This document shows, piece after piece, positions 54,971 through 64,000 of a stretch of DNA of 64,000 bases. The notes under the pieces are model-generated. The model was not told where the DNA came from. It was given only the letters and a program-made list of their open reading frames with translations, and made no database searches. The position numbers and the translations under genes are program-made. Position 1 is the first letter of the stretch. Each line of letters opens with the position of its first letter. This DNA is from Galeruca laticollis (Eukaryota > Arthropoda > Insecta > Coleoptera > Chrysomelidae), in contig OY998175.1 of the NCBI GenBank assembly GCA_963921935.1, positions 210,878,655 to 210,942,654 on the forward strand, read 5' to 3'.

Positions 54971-56182
54971 AAGGAGGGCAACTTACTCATTAGTACGAAT
55001 TTCCCAGCATGATGCGTCAGGAAATCACTATCGTGTCTAGAAACAAACCTCTACCAAATAATAGTAAACTATTATGGTTAATCAGTTTCTCAATTCTACA
55101 AATATTCTTAGGGTTGGTCGACACATTCAACAATCAACTTACTCATATGAGAAAAAACATCCAGCTCTACTTCCATACACTCATCATCTCACTAAAATTA
55201 TTTTTATACAAGACCACGCTAACTTATATCACGCTGGTCCTCTGCATTTCCTCTACTCAATAAGAAATAGGTTTTGGCCCAAAAACGGGAGAGCACCAGC
55301 TCGGAGAATTGTTCGCATATGCGTACGTTGCTTTCTTGTGAACCCTTCAGTAAGTTTACCAATCATGAAATTTACCCAAGCAGCGTGTGTGTTCGTCATT
55401 TCCATTTCATACCACTGGGGTAGACTATTCTAATCACATCAAAAGGGGGTCGTGGCGCGAACTTCACTAAAGCCTACATTTGATTCACAACAAAATGTGA
55501 ACATATAGAGTTAGTTAGTGACTTTTCGTCAGAATCCTTTCGTTGATTTATAGCAAGACGCGGAAAAACGTTTGAAATATTTTCCAACAATGGTACTACT
55601 TTTGTTGGCGCTAAATCAGAAATTAAGGAACTAGGTAAATTCATTTTCTTGAATCAGAATAAATTGCAAGAATCTCTTAACACCCTTGGGGTAAATTGGA
55701 GGTTTATCCCTGCCTTCTGTTCCCATATGGGCAGAATTTGGGAAGCCGGTATTAAGTCTACAAAATCACATTGATACCAGATATACATTTGAAAAATTGT
55801 CCACGGTATTGACAGAAATTGAGGGCGTTTTAAATTCATGGATTTCCAAGCTCTTACGGCTATCGGCTATCCAGATTCCAATATATCCAGCGCCTACAGC
55901 GCTATTTTGGGCACAATGGTTCAAAGAATATATTTCGGAATTGCAATCACGTACTAAATGGAAGTCCAACCAATGCTCATTAACGATTCACTAGTACTGT
56001 TAAAGGACGAACACACTCCACCATTCAAATGGCCCTTAGGACGAATTAACAAACTGTACCTCGGCCCCGATGGAGTTGCAAGAGTAGCAGACGTTAGGAT
56101 GGGCTCAAAAATAGTGCGCCGTTCCTTCGTAAGATTGTGTAAAGTTCTTATGGAAGACGAACACTGCGGTGACAACAATTAA
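54971..56182 (+). pseudogene. BEL/Pao integrase, degenerate
   Basis: HHCC region: LLPYTHHLTKIIFIQDHANLYHAGPLHFLY, RNRFWPKNGRAPARRIVRICVRCFL (about 55160-55345). Catalytic core: the segment with the first Asp is decayed. SNNGTTFVGAKSEIKELGKFI (about 55584-55645) has Asn where the second Asp is usual (S-D-N-G). VNWRFIPAFCSHMGRIWEAGIKS (55690-55760) has the Glu (WEAG). The C-terminal domain has LINDSLVLLKDEHTPPFKWPLGRI, LGPDGVARVADVR (55975-56100), ending at 56182. Confidence 0.85.
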
Positions 56183-56290
56183 GACATTTGCTTTAACTTT
56201 TCTAACTTTTTCTTTTCTGTTTGATCACTTACATGGTTTTATTTAGGATATCTTCATTATTCAAAGCTAAACCTTTCAAGGCCGGGGGTA

Positions 56291-56490
56291 TGTTCCCTAT
56301 CATGATTTGTTAACCGGTAACCATGTATATAAATAAAAAAAATTGACAGCTGCGATGTCAAGAGTTGACAACTAAAAATATGTGTTGCTGAAATTTATAC
56401 AATTTTTTTCTTAATTCAACCGTTTTAACCCGTGAGAAAAGTGTAACAAACAAACAATAACAACAGGAAATAAACTTTTTTCTAGATTCA
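56291..56490 (+). repeat. BEL/Pao 3' LTR, partial
   Basis: TGTTCCCTATCATGATTTG starts directly after the purine tract ggccgggggta. The LTR end is uncertain because Penelope-like sequence begins by about 56490. No 5' LTR copy was found for comparison. Confidence 0.6.
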
Positions 56491-57200
56491 AACCAAACAA
56501 TAATAACACGATACACTCAATATATAAAATAAATTGTTCGGATTACAATGGTACTTACATCGGTCAATCCAGCCAATATTTACATAAGAGAATTCAACAA
56601 CACCAACAATCAGTTCGTAATAAAATAACAATGAATGTACTGCATTATCAAAACATTCACTTGATAAAAAGCACTCTGTTTAATTCCAACAACGTAGAAA
56701 TAACAACTACAGAAAAATATAATAGTAAAAGAGTAATCAAAGAAATGATAAATATTAAGAATAATCCTAACTCAATCAATTTCAGAACTGACGAGAGACA
56801 ATTTAGGTTGTATATATACCAACTTACTATTATAAACGAATATCTACACCTTACCTATTAAAAATAAAATAAAATAGTCTCTAATTCTAATTTTAATTTA
56901 ATTAGGACACTTAACCACCTTTAACATAGTTCATTGTTTATATTATTTGTTTTTATGTATATTAATCGTCTTTTTTAATTTAAGAAATACTACTGTACAG
57001 TAGTAGAGCCTCTACTGAGGCATAATCAAAAAGTAAGTTTTAAAGAAATAAATTTTAACTATACGTATGTGAATAAATGTATTGTTTTTCGATTTTTAGA
57101 AATCTGAAAATGCTTTAAATCAAATAAACCGTTACCACTATAAGCAAGTGATTTAAACCCATGAAAATATAAGAAATTGAGAATTGGATGACCAGTCATG
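56491..57200 (+). mobile_element. Penelope-like element 3' fragment (GIY-YIG end)
   Basis: Open sequence from about 56525 to 56860 reads NCSDYNGTYIGQSSQYLHKRIQQHQQS (GIY-YIG nuclease core with GTYIGQS and the catalytic Arg in KRI--H), then NNVEITTTEKYNSKRVIKEM (Glu region) and NPNSINFRTDE, the tail typical of Penelope-like elements. The RT is absent (5' truncation). Positions 57105-57190 match 41733-41825 inverted, probably the element's terminal repeat. Confidence 0.7.
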
Positions 57201-57214
57201 GATGAAAATATATA

Positions 57215-58080
57215 ACAATATATGGCATTCCAGGCCTCCTTGGAGAAGCTTACCCCAAAGCTTTTTCTCCAGCGTTAATTATTAGTGGATTCGGAGTGTC
57301 CGGAATTTTTCCATTCAATTCCAATATCTTTAGAGACGATGAGTTCTGCTCAAGTTTAGTGACCGATAGGATAAATCCTATGGGAGAAACTCCAGATTCT
57401 GATGCTTCAGAATTGCCTAGAATTCGTTCACCTAGTCCTCAGCCCGGACCATCTGGCCATCGTGATCAATCGCCAGTTCAAACTTCTGTGTCTACAATGG
57501 TGTCCCCAATGGAAGTTTTTCCATTTTCCAAGGCCCCACCGAGGGTTGCGAAGTAAGCGACAGGTCGTAAACGAGGTCGATGTAAAATTTTGACTGATAC
57601 ACCTGAGAAACAAGAATTATAAGCAGAAGAAGCAGAGCGTCAAAAGAGGGCTTCAGGTGTGAAAATGAATTTTTCAAAAACGATGAAAAGCCCGAAAAAT
57701 AAAAACAATTCAATGAAAGATAAAGAGCGATCAAAAAGCGAGAGTTCTGAAGATGAAGAGGTTTGGAAGGCCAGTGACGATAGCTTAGATGATATCGACC
57801 CATTTTTAGACAATTTCGGAAGTGGAGGTGGACGATTTCTTCGAGGCATGCGCTCCTAAAATTGGGGACTTTGTATTCGTTGAGTTTAGCAGAAAGAAGG
57901 GAACAACTTATTTTGTAGGGCAGGTGAACGAAGTTCAACAGCTTCAGAGGTACTAATAAACTTTTTAAGGAAGAAAGAGGCACATTTTCACTTCCCAATA
58001 ACTAAAGATGAGGGGCTTGTGCCCACAGATGACGTAAAAAGAGTTTTGCCATGATGTCAGACGTGGACTTTATAACTTCA
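57215..58080 (+). pseudogene. pogo/Tigger-like transposase, C-terminal fragment
   Basis: FQASLEKAYPKAFSPALIISGFGVSGIFPFNSNIF (about 57222-57330) is the end of the DDE domain of the pogo/jerky group. It is followed by the usual Pro/Ser-rich tail (EFCSSLVTDRINP, PSPQPGPSGH), KAPPR...GRKRGRCKILTDTPEK in a second frame, a Ser/Glu-acidic region (SESSEDEEVWKASDD, about 57740-57790), and GDFVFVEFSRKKGTTYFVGQVNEV, a small C-terminal domain seen in this insect family. The catalytic residues lie outside the fragment. It is distinct from, and opposite to, the gene at 26.6-30.2 kb. Confidence 0.7.
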
Positions 58081-60286
58081 AAATAAGATTTCCTAATGTT
58101 TTTACTGGATAAACTGCAAATATTTAAATAAATATAAATACTCCCATAGATTATTACTTTATTTATCTGTATAAATTTCCTTATTTAAGTGCACTTTACT
58201 AATCAAAAGTAATAGAGGGAGACATGATGCTAATGGGATCAACTCTCCCAGATAGGGAGATCAAGTCTCCCTGAGAGGGGGACACTTGATACCATTTGGA
58301 AAATAATTAAAAACATTTTTCACTTGGTACTCAAACAATTTTTTACGATAATTTAAGTGTTAATGTTTATATTAAGGTTATTACTTTGTAGTGAATTTCA
58401 GAAAAAATAGAAATACCTAAAATAATTATTAATACATATGTAATTGTGTAGTTTTAAATCTTTGAATTTTTACTAATTTTATCTTACATAAAGTCTTAGT
58501 TATTTCCAAAATTGGTCTTTACTGTTCTTCACTCATTTATTTCTGTATTGTTCTACATTTGATTAATAACGAACAAATTTAATTTGGCAAGAAAATCACT
58601 AAATTTGATTACTTCCTGTTTATAAAGATTATTGAATTATCATATTTCCTTGACAGATGGCTTGGCTCTGTTCCGTATGTCACCTATTATAAAGTTTTTT
58701 TTAATTATTTTTCAAATTTAAACCTTTACTATCATCGTCTGTAAATATAGATAACCAATTAGTGAGTTGAATATTAATTTTTGTTATTTCAGGTTTCAAG
58801 TGATACTACATTCTATTTATCCAGATATTCACGTGGCAGTGTTCAGAGTATTTTGAAACATATTGACATTGACTTGACCTGGGATTAAATGTTAAGGTAA
58901 AATTTTATATTTATTTATATAATGTTATCATTAGAATTTATATTCATTATCCTTTAAGTCCTTTTGGTAACTGTTTTTCTCAATATCTGACAATATATTT
59001 GCTCATTTCATTCTATTCGTTTATATGAAATCTTAGTTTTTTAACTTGGTTGTGTCTACTGGTACACCCTACGTATTAATATACCATTTTAATGTCTGTT
59101 CAAATTTGTGAATTGTTTTAATATAATAGAGGACTAGTTCAACTCCCCTCAAATTTAAATTTTAAAAGGTATCTTTCTAGATAACTTCTTAAAATTTCAA
59201 TTTTCAATCTTTAATCTATGATAAATTTTTAATCTATAATTTTCTGATCAGTAAATAAATTCCTTAGAACCATTTTTTTTTAAATCTATTTTGCATTATT
59301 ATTTTATAATTATATTCTATCATTTAACTCTGACTAAACTCATTCTAAATATTTACAAATTAGGGACATAATAATAATGATTCATACATTTTATAAATCT
59401 CTTTCTATATTACTATACCATCTTGTGTTATTGATTCTTTTTGTTCAAACTCCAATTACTATTCAATTATTCATAACCTATACTCTTCATTCTTTTTAAA
59501 TGTTTCTTGTTTAAAATATATATTTACACCTTTTCCCTTTACTTATCAACTCTTTTTTTAATGCTCTCCTTTCCCTACCTTATCTTCAATACTAAGAAAA
59601 AATTTTAATTGATTTAATTATTTCATATATCTTCATATATTTTCAACCCATATTCAAGTCAATTTAACTGTTTCTGTAGTCTAACCTTTAATTCTTTGCT
59701 TTCTATCCATATTTATATTCATTTTCATAATTCTTAATTACAATTCATCAACTTTATTTCATAAATATATTCATTATATTATACTTCATTTATCATATCT
59801 CCCTATCTCATAATACTTAATCATATCATATTCCATGTAAATATTCATTTCCATATTTTCATTATACTTTTCTCCATAACTCCTATAAAAATTTTGTTTG
59901 ACACGAACATATCATTTTATATATCTTGGTTTATAACTTTCTTTCTTTTCCATCCTTTTTTTAAGGTTACTGTGCAATTATTACATAACTTTTCATTCTT
60001 AAATTCTGCATGATCTTGTTAAAAAGTATAAAATTCTATTTTATTCTCCCCTCTATCTAATAATTTCCCAATTTATTTATATTATATTAAATATTTCCTA
60101 CTATTCTACATTGGTATTACTTTGTTCATCAATTATTTATTATGTCTCCATTTGTTTATTTTATATATTTACACTAAATTTTCTTATTGTACAAATTCTA
60201 AACTTAACTACTTCTACTTAATATTACCTATATACATATGAGTGATATAATATTATCTATTCCTCCTTTTGTTGTTAATCCCTTTA
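58081..60286. other. 2.2 kb AT-rich non-coding region
   Basis: Very AT-rich, pyrimidine-rich on the plus strand from 59300 on. No gene is supported. A short inverted motif 'actctcccagatagggagatcaagtctccctgagaggggga' lies at 58246-58282. Part of it may be the 3' LTR of the following minus-strand element, but no sequence matching its LTR end (63975-64000) was found. Confidence 0.4.
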
Positions 60287-61117
60287 TTAAGAGTTAAACT
60301 TATAAATTGATTCAATATTGAAAACACCCCTGACCATATTTGTACCTGGATATACTAATTTATAACTATTCTGAGCATTGTCAGTTAATACCTCGTAAGA
60401 TCCCTCGAATGGCAATTGCAATTTAATACATGGTTCTTCTCCTTTCCTGGACGTTTTTAATACCTTAATTATAACTAATTCTCCTTTGTTAAATTTTGTT
60501 CTCTTCTTAATCTTTTTATTCTGATCCCGAATATATTTCTCAGCATTCCTCTTTATTCTGATGTTGACTTTTTCTAACGTATTCTCTAGGGTAGTATCTC
60601 GATTTACAATCCAATTTCGTCTCGGTTGGATACCTTTCATTAAATAAATCGGACTTTCACCTGTCACCCCATGTGGTAAATTATTAATAAATTCTTCGAT
60701 TTTATCCATATGTTCATCCCAATTAATATGTGATTCTTGGCAAAGTATTCTTAAATATTTTAAAATTTCCTTTATATATCGCTCTGCCGGAGTAGAGCTA
60801 GGTTTTCTAATGCTAATAAATTGTAAATCTATATGTTCTTTATCACAATATTGTCTTAATTTTTGGCTTTCGAAATATGTAGCATGGTCGAGTATAATTC
60901 TTTCTGGTCTTCCCACTTCTTCAATATAACTTTCCAAACATTCTATAACGACTTTTGCTGTTGATCGTTTACACGGAAAAGTTTTAATGAATTTGCTATT
61001 GACATCTACAATAACTAATAAATTCTTATTTCCTTTTTCACATCTTATTAAGTTTCGTATAAAATCCATTGCTATAATCTGTAATGGTTTATTTGTTACG
61101 ATTGACTTCGCTGTCAT
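60287..61117 (-). CDS. Gypsy-class integrase catalytic core and C-terminus
   Basis: 276 codons without stop. LQIIAMDFIRNL (first Asp), RPERIILDHATYFES (second Asp; most relatives have S-D-x-G), and KPSSTPAERYIKEILKYLR (Glu, 35 residues after the second Asp) give the DDE layout. INNLPHGVTGESPIYLMKG follows as in Ty3/Gypsy. A basic C-terminal region (RIKRNAEKYIRDQNKKIKK) and KGELVIIKVLKTS, FEGSYEVL complete the SH3-like domain. Catalytic residues are intact. The absence of a starting polyprotein context reflects the frameshift at about 61118. Confidence 0.85.
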   Translation of the reverse strand: MTAKSIVTNKPLQIIAMDFIRNLIRCEKGNKNLLVIVDVNSKFIKTFPCKRSTAKVVIECLESYIEEVGRPERIILDHATYFESQKLRQYCDKEHIDLQFISIRKPSSTPAERYIKEILKYLRILCQESHINWDEHMDKIEEFINNLPHGVTGESPIYLMKGIQPRRNWIVNRDTTLENTLEKVNIRIKRNAEKYIRDQNKKIKKRTKFNKGELVIIKVLKTSRKGEEPCIKLQLPFEGSYEVLTDNAQNSYKLVYPGTNMVRGVFNIESIYKFNS

Positions 61118-61118
61118 A

Positions 61119-61328
61119 CTATTGTGGTAATTTTTTTCTAGCTAATTGACATACCTTACAATATTTACATATTCCTTTTACTATGCTTAAATCCTTCTTC
61201 GACACATAATTCTCTCTAAACAAAGTCCATAATTTTCTCGTTCCTATATGTCCATTCTCTTCATGTAAATAACCAAAAATTTCTCTTGCAAAATCCTTAC
61301 TTATCACAAATACTTCTCTATCCTCCAA
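61119..61328 (-). CDS. Integrase HHCC zinc finger segment
   Basis: GYLHEENGHIGTRKLWTLF (H-X4-H), then CKYCKVCQLARKK (C-X2-C), the zinc-binding N-terminus of integrase. It is in the same frame as the RNase H segment upstream with one stop (61464) between, and shifted against the core downstream. Confidence 0.8.
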   Translation of the reverse strand: MEDREVFVISKDFAREIFGYLHEENGHIGTRKLWTLFRENYVSKKDLSIVKGICKYCKVCQLARKKLPQ

Positions 61329-61463
61329 TTTTTTATACCATACTTCATCAATTTTATAGGCTCCTTTGATCTTCTTATCTTCAAATGTCTCTGATATTCT
61401 TTAACCTTTTCCAATGTAAATATCCCCTCTGTTTGGTATAATTGATTTATTCCAATTTGAAAT

Positions 61464-61883
61464 TTAGTTTGTTACTACTTCATTTGCTCGACTTAAAGCA
61501 TCTGCTACAACATTTAATTTTCCCGGAATATATATTTCGAATTCATACTCTTGTAGCAATAATATCCACCTATGTTCACGATTATTAGCATAACGGTTCT
61601 TCAACATCGCTGTTAGTGCTGAATGGTCAGTTTCTAAAATAAACTTAGCTCCTAGTAAATAAAACCTTAACTTACTAATGCAGAATACAACACTAGCCAT
61701 CTCCAATTCTGTTATGGAGTATTTCCTTTCCGTTGGTTTAGTCACTCGAGATATAAAACTAATGGGAACCTCACCTCCTTGCATTCCTTCTATATTGTTA
61801 CCAATTCCTGTTTCCATTACCATTATCATTTCTTCTGCCAAAATTTCTATAATTTCCTCCATTTTCATATGGCCTATTTCCAT
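61464..61883 (-). CDS. Partial RNase H with replaced N-terminus
   Basis: From about residue 38 it is typical Gypsy RNase H: PISFISRVTKPTERKYSITELEMASVVFCISKLRFYLLG (Glu), FILETDHSALTAML (Asp), IPGKLNVVADALSRANE. The block that should carry the first catalytic Asp (T/I-D-A-S-x-x-G) is absent. In its place stands a Met/Glu/Ile-rich stretch (residues 1-37) resembling the gag coiled coil. A deletion probably fused gag-like sequence to RNase H. Inactive if so. Confidence 0.75.
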   Translation of the reverse strand: MEIGHMKMEEIIEILAEEMIMVMETGIGNNIEGMQGGEVPISFISRVTKPTERKYSITELEMASVVFCISKLRFYLLGAKFILETDHSALTAMLKNRYANNREHRWILLLQEYEFEIYIPGKLNVVADALSRANEVVTN

Positions 61884-62160
61884 TATTTCTATTCCAATTC
61901 TTATGTGATACTATTTAATATGCTATTCTTTTTCTTACTTTTTTCTTATGTTCTACTCTCGTTGTTTGAGTCTCAATGTTTTTTTGTAGCTTCTTTCCGT
62001 TCTCCACTATATCTTTTGTAGTTTTGTAGTCCCGTATCTCATTAATTTCTTTCCATAAATCCAATAACATTTGTGTTTCAAATTCCTACATATTATTCAT
62101 TTCAACCATTATTATTTTCCTGAAAACATTTGTGTGAATTATATTCCTTTTGTTGTCCCA

Positions 62161-63906
62161 TTATATTCCTGCTACTACATTATAAAATTTTCCGGAGCAT
62201 CCTATACCTATTTCATTTAATTTCATATTCTCTTCAATTTCTTCAACTGTGTCTTTTAATCTTCGGTTCATTTCTTCGATTTCTTTGTTATATTGTCTAT
62301 CCATTATTCCACTTCTTCTAACACCTTTGCCTGTTGATTTTTTTATTATACCATCTAAATTTGTAATCTCTTCATTTACTTTTTCTTGAAAATGCTGCTT
62401 AACCTCTTCACTAACTTGTTCCTGTAATTTAAGGTATCCTACTTCTTCAGCTTTCTCCTTCATTTCTTCTGTCCCCTCTGTGATATTTCTTAATTCCTGA
62501 TTATCCTTTTCCATATTCCTAATTTCCATTAAACTTTCTATTTTTATCTTATCTACGTTATTTGTTAAATAATTGGCTTGTTTTGAAACATCTGTTGGGA
62601 TAGTTTCTGGTAAATTTTCTTCACTATCTGTTCCAAATTCTTGTACATCTTCTACTATCTGCTTTTCTATTTCCTCTCTAATTCTTATTCTATTTTCTTG
62701 TATTTCTATCTTCACGTTTTTATTTTGATCCACCATATCTGTGTTAACTTTATCTATTTGCTTTCTAAATTCTTCATTATCCTCCCTAAGTTTCCTGAAT
62801 TCCTTATTAAATTCTGTTTTCACCTCATCGATTTTCCTTTCCAATTTATTCATGTTTCCATTTAAATCTTCTCCAATATTCTCCTCCATTTTGTTCATGT
62901 CTCCCTTCATATTCTCCATATTTCCATTTTCTTTTATTTCTCTTCTCAAATTTTTATTGTGCTCCTCCATATCCTCTTTTACCTTGTCAATTTTCTTTCC
63001 AAGTTCTTCATTGGTGCCCTTAAGTTTCTTTATCTCCCTCAAATTTTCCATTTTAACTTTATCTATTTTCTCTTCTAATCAGTTCATATTTCCATGGATG
63101 TTATGAATGTCTGCCCTAATTTCGTCTCTCATCGCATCCTTGTTTCCATTCATGGTGTCTATCTTCCCGTTTAGATCTCCTCTCATTGTATCCATATTTC
63201 CATTTATGGTGTCTATCTTACTATTCATATCTCTTCTATTTTCTTCAAATTTCTGGTCTATCTTCCCATTTAACTCTGTTATTATACTATTCATATCTTC
63301 CCTCATTTCCTTCTTCATACTATTCATACTAATCAATATTTGCGTCAATAAGTCATTGGTACATATTACTCCTTGTGTTTCCCTTCTCTCTTGTCTCTGA
63401 TTTTCTTTTTCTACATATTCATCATTTCCTGTCCTACATTCTTCCTTCTTGTCCGTACAATTCTTAATTTCTTGAATACTTTCTTGTTTCATATCACCAA
63501 TTTTCTTTTTAAAATTATCACATCTTTTCTGTTTAATAGTATCAATATTTCTATTTATAGTCTCCTTCAAATCTCCCCTCATATTGTTCATATCGACCCT
63601 ATTTTCTTCAAATTTCTTGTACTCCTTACCAATTGTTTCTTCCATCATAGTACTCTTATCGTCTAACAACTTATCCGTCTTTTCTTCAATGTTCCTCTCT
63701 ACTCGATTGAAATCTCCCACCATCATGTCCGATTTCCTATCTTCACTTCTATTAAATTTTTCATCCCACTTTCTCCTCCTTTCTCTCCTATTTTCCTCCA
63801 ATTTGATACGAAATTGTTTCATCCAGTCACTAAATTGATCCTTTTCATCTCTTGTTCCTTTTTGCGTTTCCTGTTTTCCATCTCTCAACACCATTTTCTT
63901 GTCCAT
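62161..63906 (-). pseudogene. Coiled-coil Gag, about 580 residues with one stop
   Basis: The ATG at 63906 (MDKKMVLRDGKQE...) opens a 275-codon frame. After a single TGA (63079) the same frame goes on to 62161. It is almost wholly charged coiled coil: repeated units such as NGNMDTMRGDLNGKIDTMNGN (about 63210-63120), KFEENRRDMNSKID and MEENIGEDLNGNMNKLE. No CCHC knuckle or standard capsid motif is seen before a short C-terminus (IGCSGKFYNVVAGI). It is placed as gag by position after the primer site. An alternative is a separate accessory ORF. Confidence 0.6.
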
Positions 63907-63954
63907 GATTTATTTGTTTATTTTAATTTTTAGTAATGTGCTATTATTGTATTA

Positions 63955-63974
63955 GCCCCACGTTGCAGGCGTCA
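63955..63974 (-). promoter_or_regulatory. tRNA-Lys-like primer-binding site
   Basis: On the minus strand: tgacgcctgcaacgtggggc. It resembles the site for tRNA-Lys (tggcgcccaacgtggggc) with an inserted dinucleotide and a few changes, and lies next to an LTR end of the ...ATAATT type seen in gypsy-group elements. Confidence 0.5.
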
Positions 63975-64000
63975 AATTATAATTATTTTCAATTGACCGT

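Larger units (their letters stand above)
48184..56290 (+). mobile_element. BEL/Pao retrotransposon, 5'-incomplete, split by a MULE
   Basis: The order is CCHC knuckle and protease (48184-48890), RT (48869-49495 and 53593-54115), RNase H (about 54290-54495), integrase (about 55000-56180), polypurine tract ccgggggta (56282-56290) and 3' LTR start at 56291. The MULE at 49496-53583 cuts the RT. The piggyBac element abuts the knuckle on the left, and gag and the 5' LTR could not be found beyond it. Many stops. Confidence 0.85.
60287..63974 (-). mobile_element. Gypsy-class retrotransposon with coiled-coil gag, pol deleted
   Basis: Read on the minus strand: LTR end (...aattataatt, 64000-63975), a primer-binding site, a long coiled-coil gag (63906-62161), a short unassigned piece, part of RNase H (61883-61464), the integrase finger (61328-61119) and the integrase core (61117-60287). 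Protease and RT are missing between gag and RNase H, so it is internally deleted. The 5' LTR runs off the window. Base composition is purine-rich throughout on the coding strand. Confidence 0.8.

Noticed and set aside
57492..57998. 168-codon minus-strand open frame
   Set aside because: Antisense to the pogo-like C-terminal fragment, which has recognisable family motifs on the plus strand.
62641..63838. Plus-strand open frames rich in Phe/Ser/Ile that look like membrane proteins
   Set aside because: Antisense of the minus-strand charged coiled-coil gag; the hydrophobic look comes from strand composition.
60287..63974. Endogenous enveloped retrovirus (errantivirus) with env
   Set aside because: The LTR end and primer site are gypsy-group-like, but no env-type open frame lies downstream of integrase (58081-60286).

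Overview
The window is a stretch of AT-rich animal genome, almost certainly insect, made up almost entirely of layered transposable elements. The insect assignment rests on the mix of families (Ty3/Gypsy with a tRNA-Leu-type primer site, BEL/Pao, Penelope-like, piggyBac, hAT, P-like THAP, pogo-like, Tc1/mariner-like, PIF/Harbinger, MULE), on short 56-63 bp GT-AG introns, and on one conserved host exon of ZNFX1 type. A large repeat-rich genome such as a beetle's fits, but the species cannot be fixed from sequence alone.

Layout. 1-1801: 3' part and LTR of a Ty3/Gypsy element (copy A). 1895-3880: broken Jockey-type LINE. 4259-5901: large foldback with about 600 bp arms. 6462-9516: DNA transposon of an uncharacterised arthropod transposase-like family, sitting next to the splice donor of a ZNFX1-like exon (9534-10993, minus). 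11613-16370: second, 3'-truncated copy (B) of the same Gypsy family, with LTR, primer site, SAP/coiled-coil gag, protease, RT, RNase H and the start of integrase. 16371-18890: I-type LINE interrupted by a 384 bp MITE. 19257-20470: PIF/Harbinger remnant (minus). 20984-23060: Tc1/mariner-like transposase interrupted by a 789 bp MITE. 24300-24924: spliced relative of the 6.5 kb transposase family.

From 25.3 to 41.0 kb lies a nested block bounded by two arrays of the same repeat in opposite orientation. It holds a pogo-like gene split by a long-TIR mariner-like element (27287-29499). It also holds a long-TIR Tc1-like element (31026-38424) whose right arm is split by a hAT element (33049-37774), which in turn contains a THAP/P-like transposase gene and a MITE. 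42497-48179 is a piggyBac element split by a hAT element (42622-46025). It sits immediately before a BEL/Pao pol remnant (48184-56290), which is itself split by a MULE (49496-53583). Then come a Penelope-like GIY-YIG fragment, a second pogo-like C-terminal fragment, 2.2 kb of AT-rich non-coding DNA, and a minus-strand Gypsy-class element with a long coiled-coil gag (60287-63974).

No operon-like cooperation exists here: each coding region is, or was, the enzyme of its own element. The most informative feature is that many insertion boundaries can be read to the base. Target-site duplications (CTTACAAA, TTTTACAC, GCTAGACT, TTAA, TA, and a 9-bp MULE duplication) are visible, and in four cases removing the insert in silico rejoins a reading frame. 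This gives a relative chronology for the locus. Most transposase genes carry only one or two stops or frameshifts, so many insertions look young. The only likely host gene sequence is the ZNFX1-like exon.
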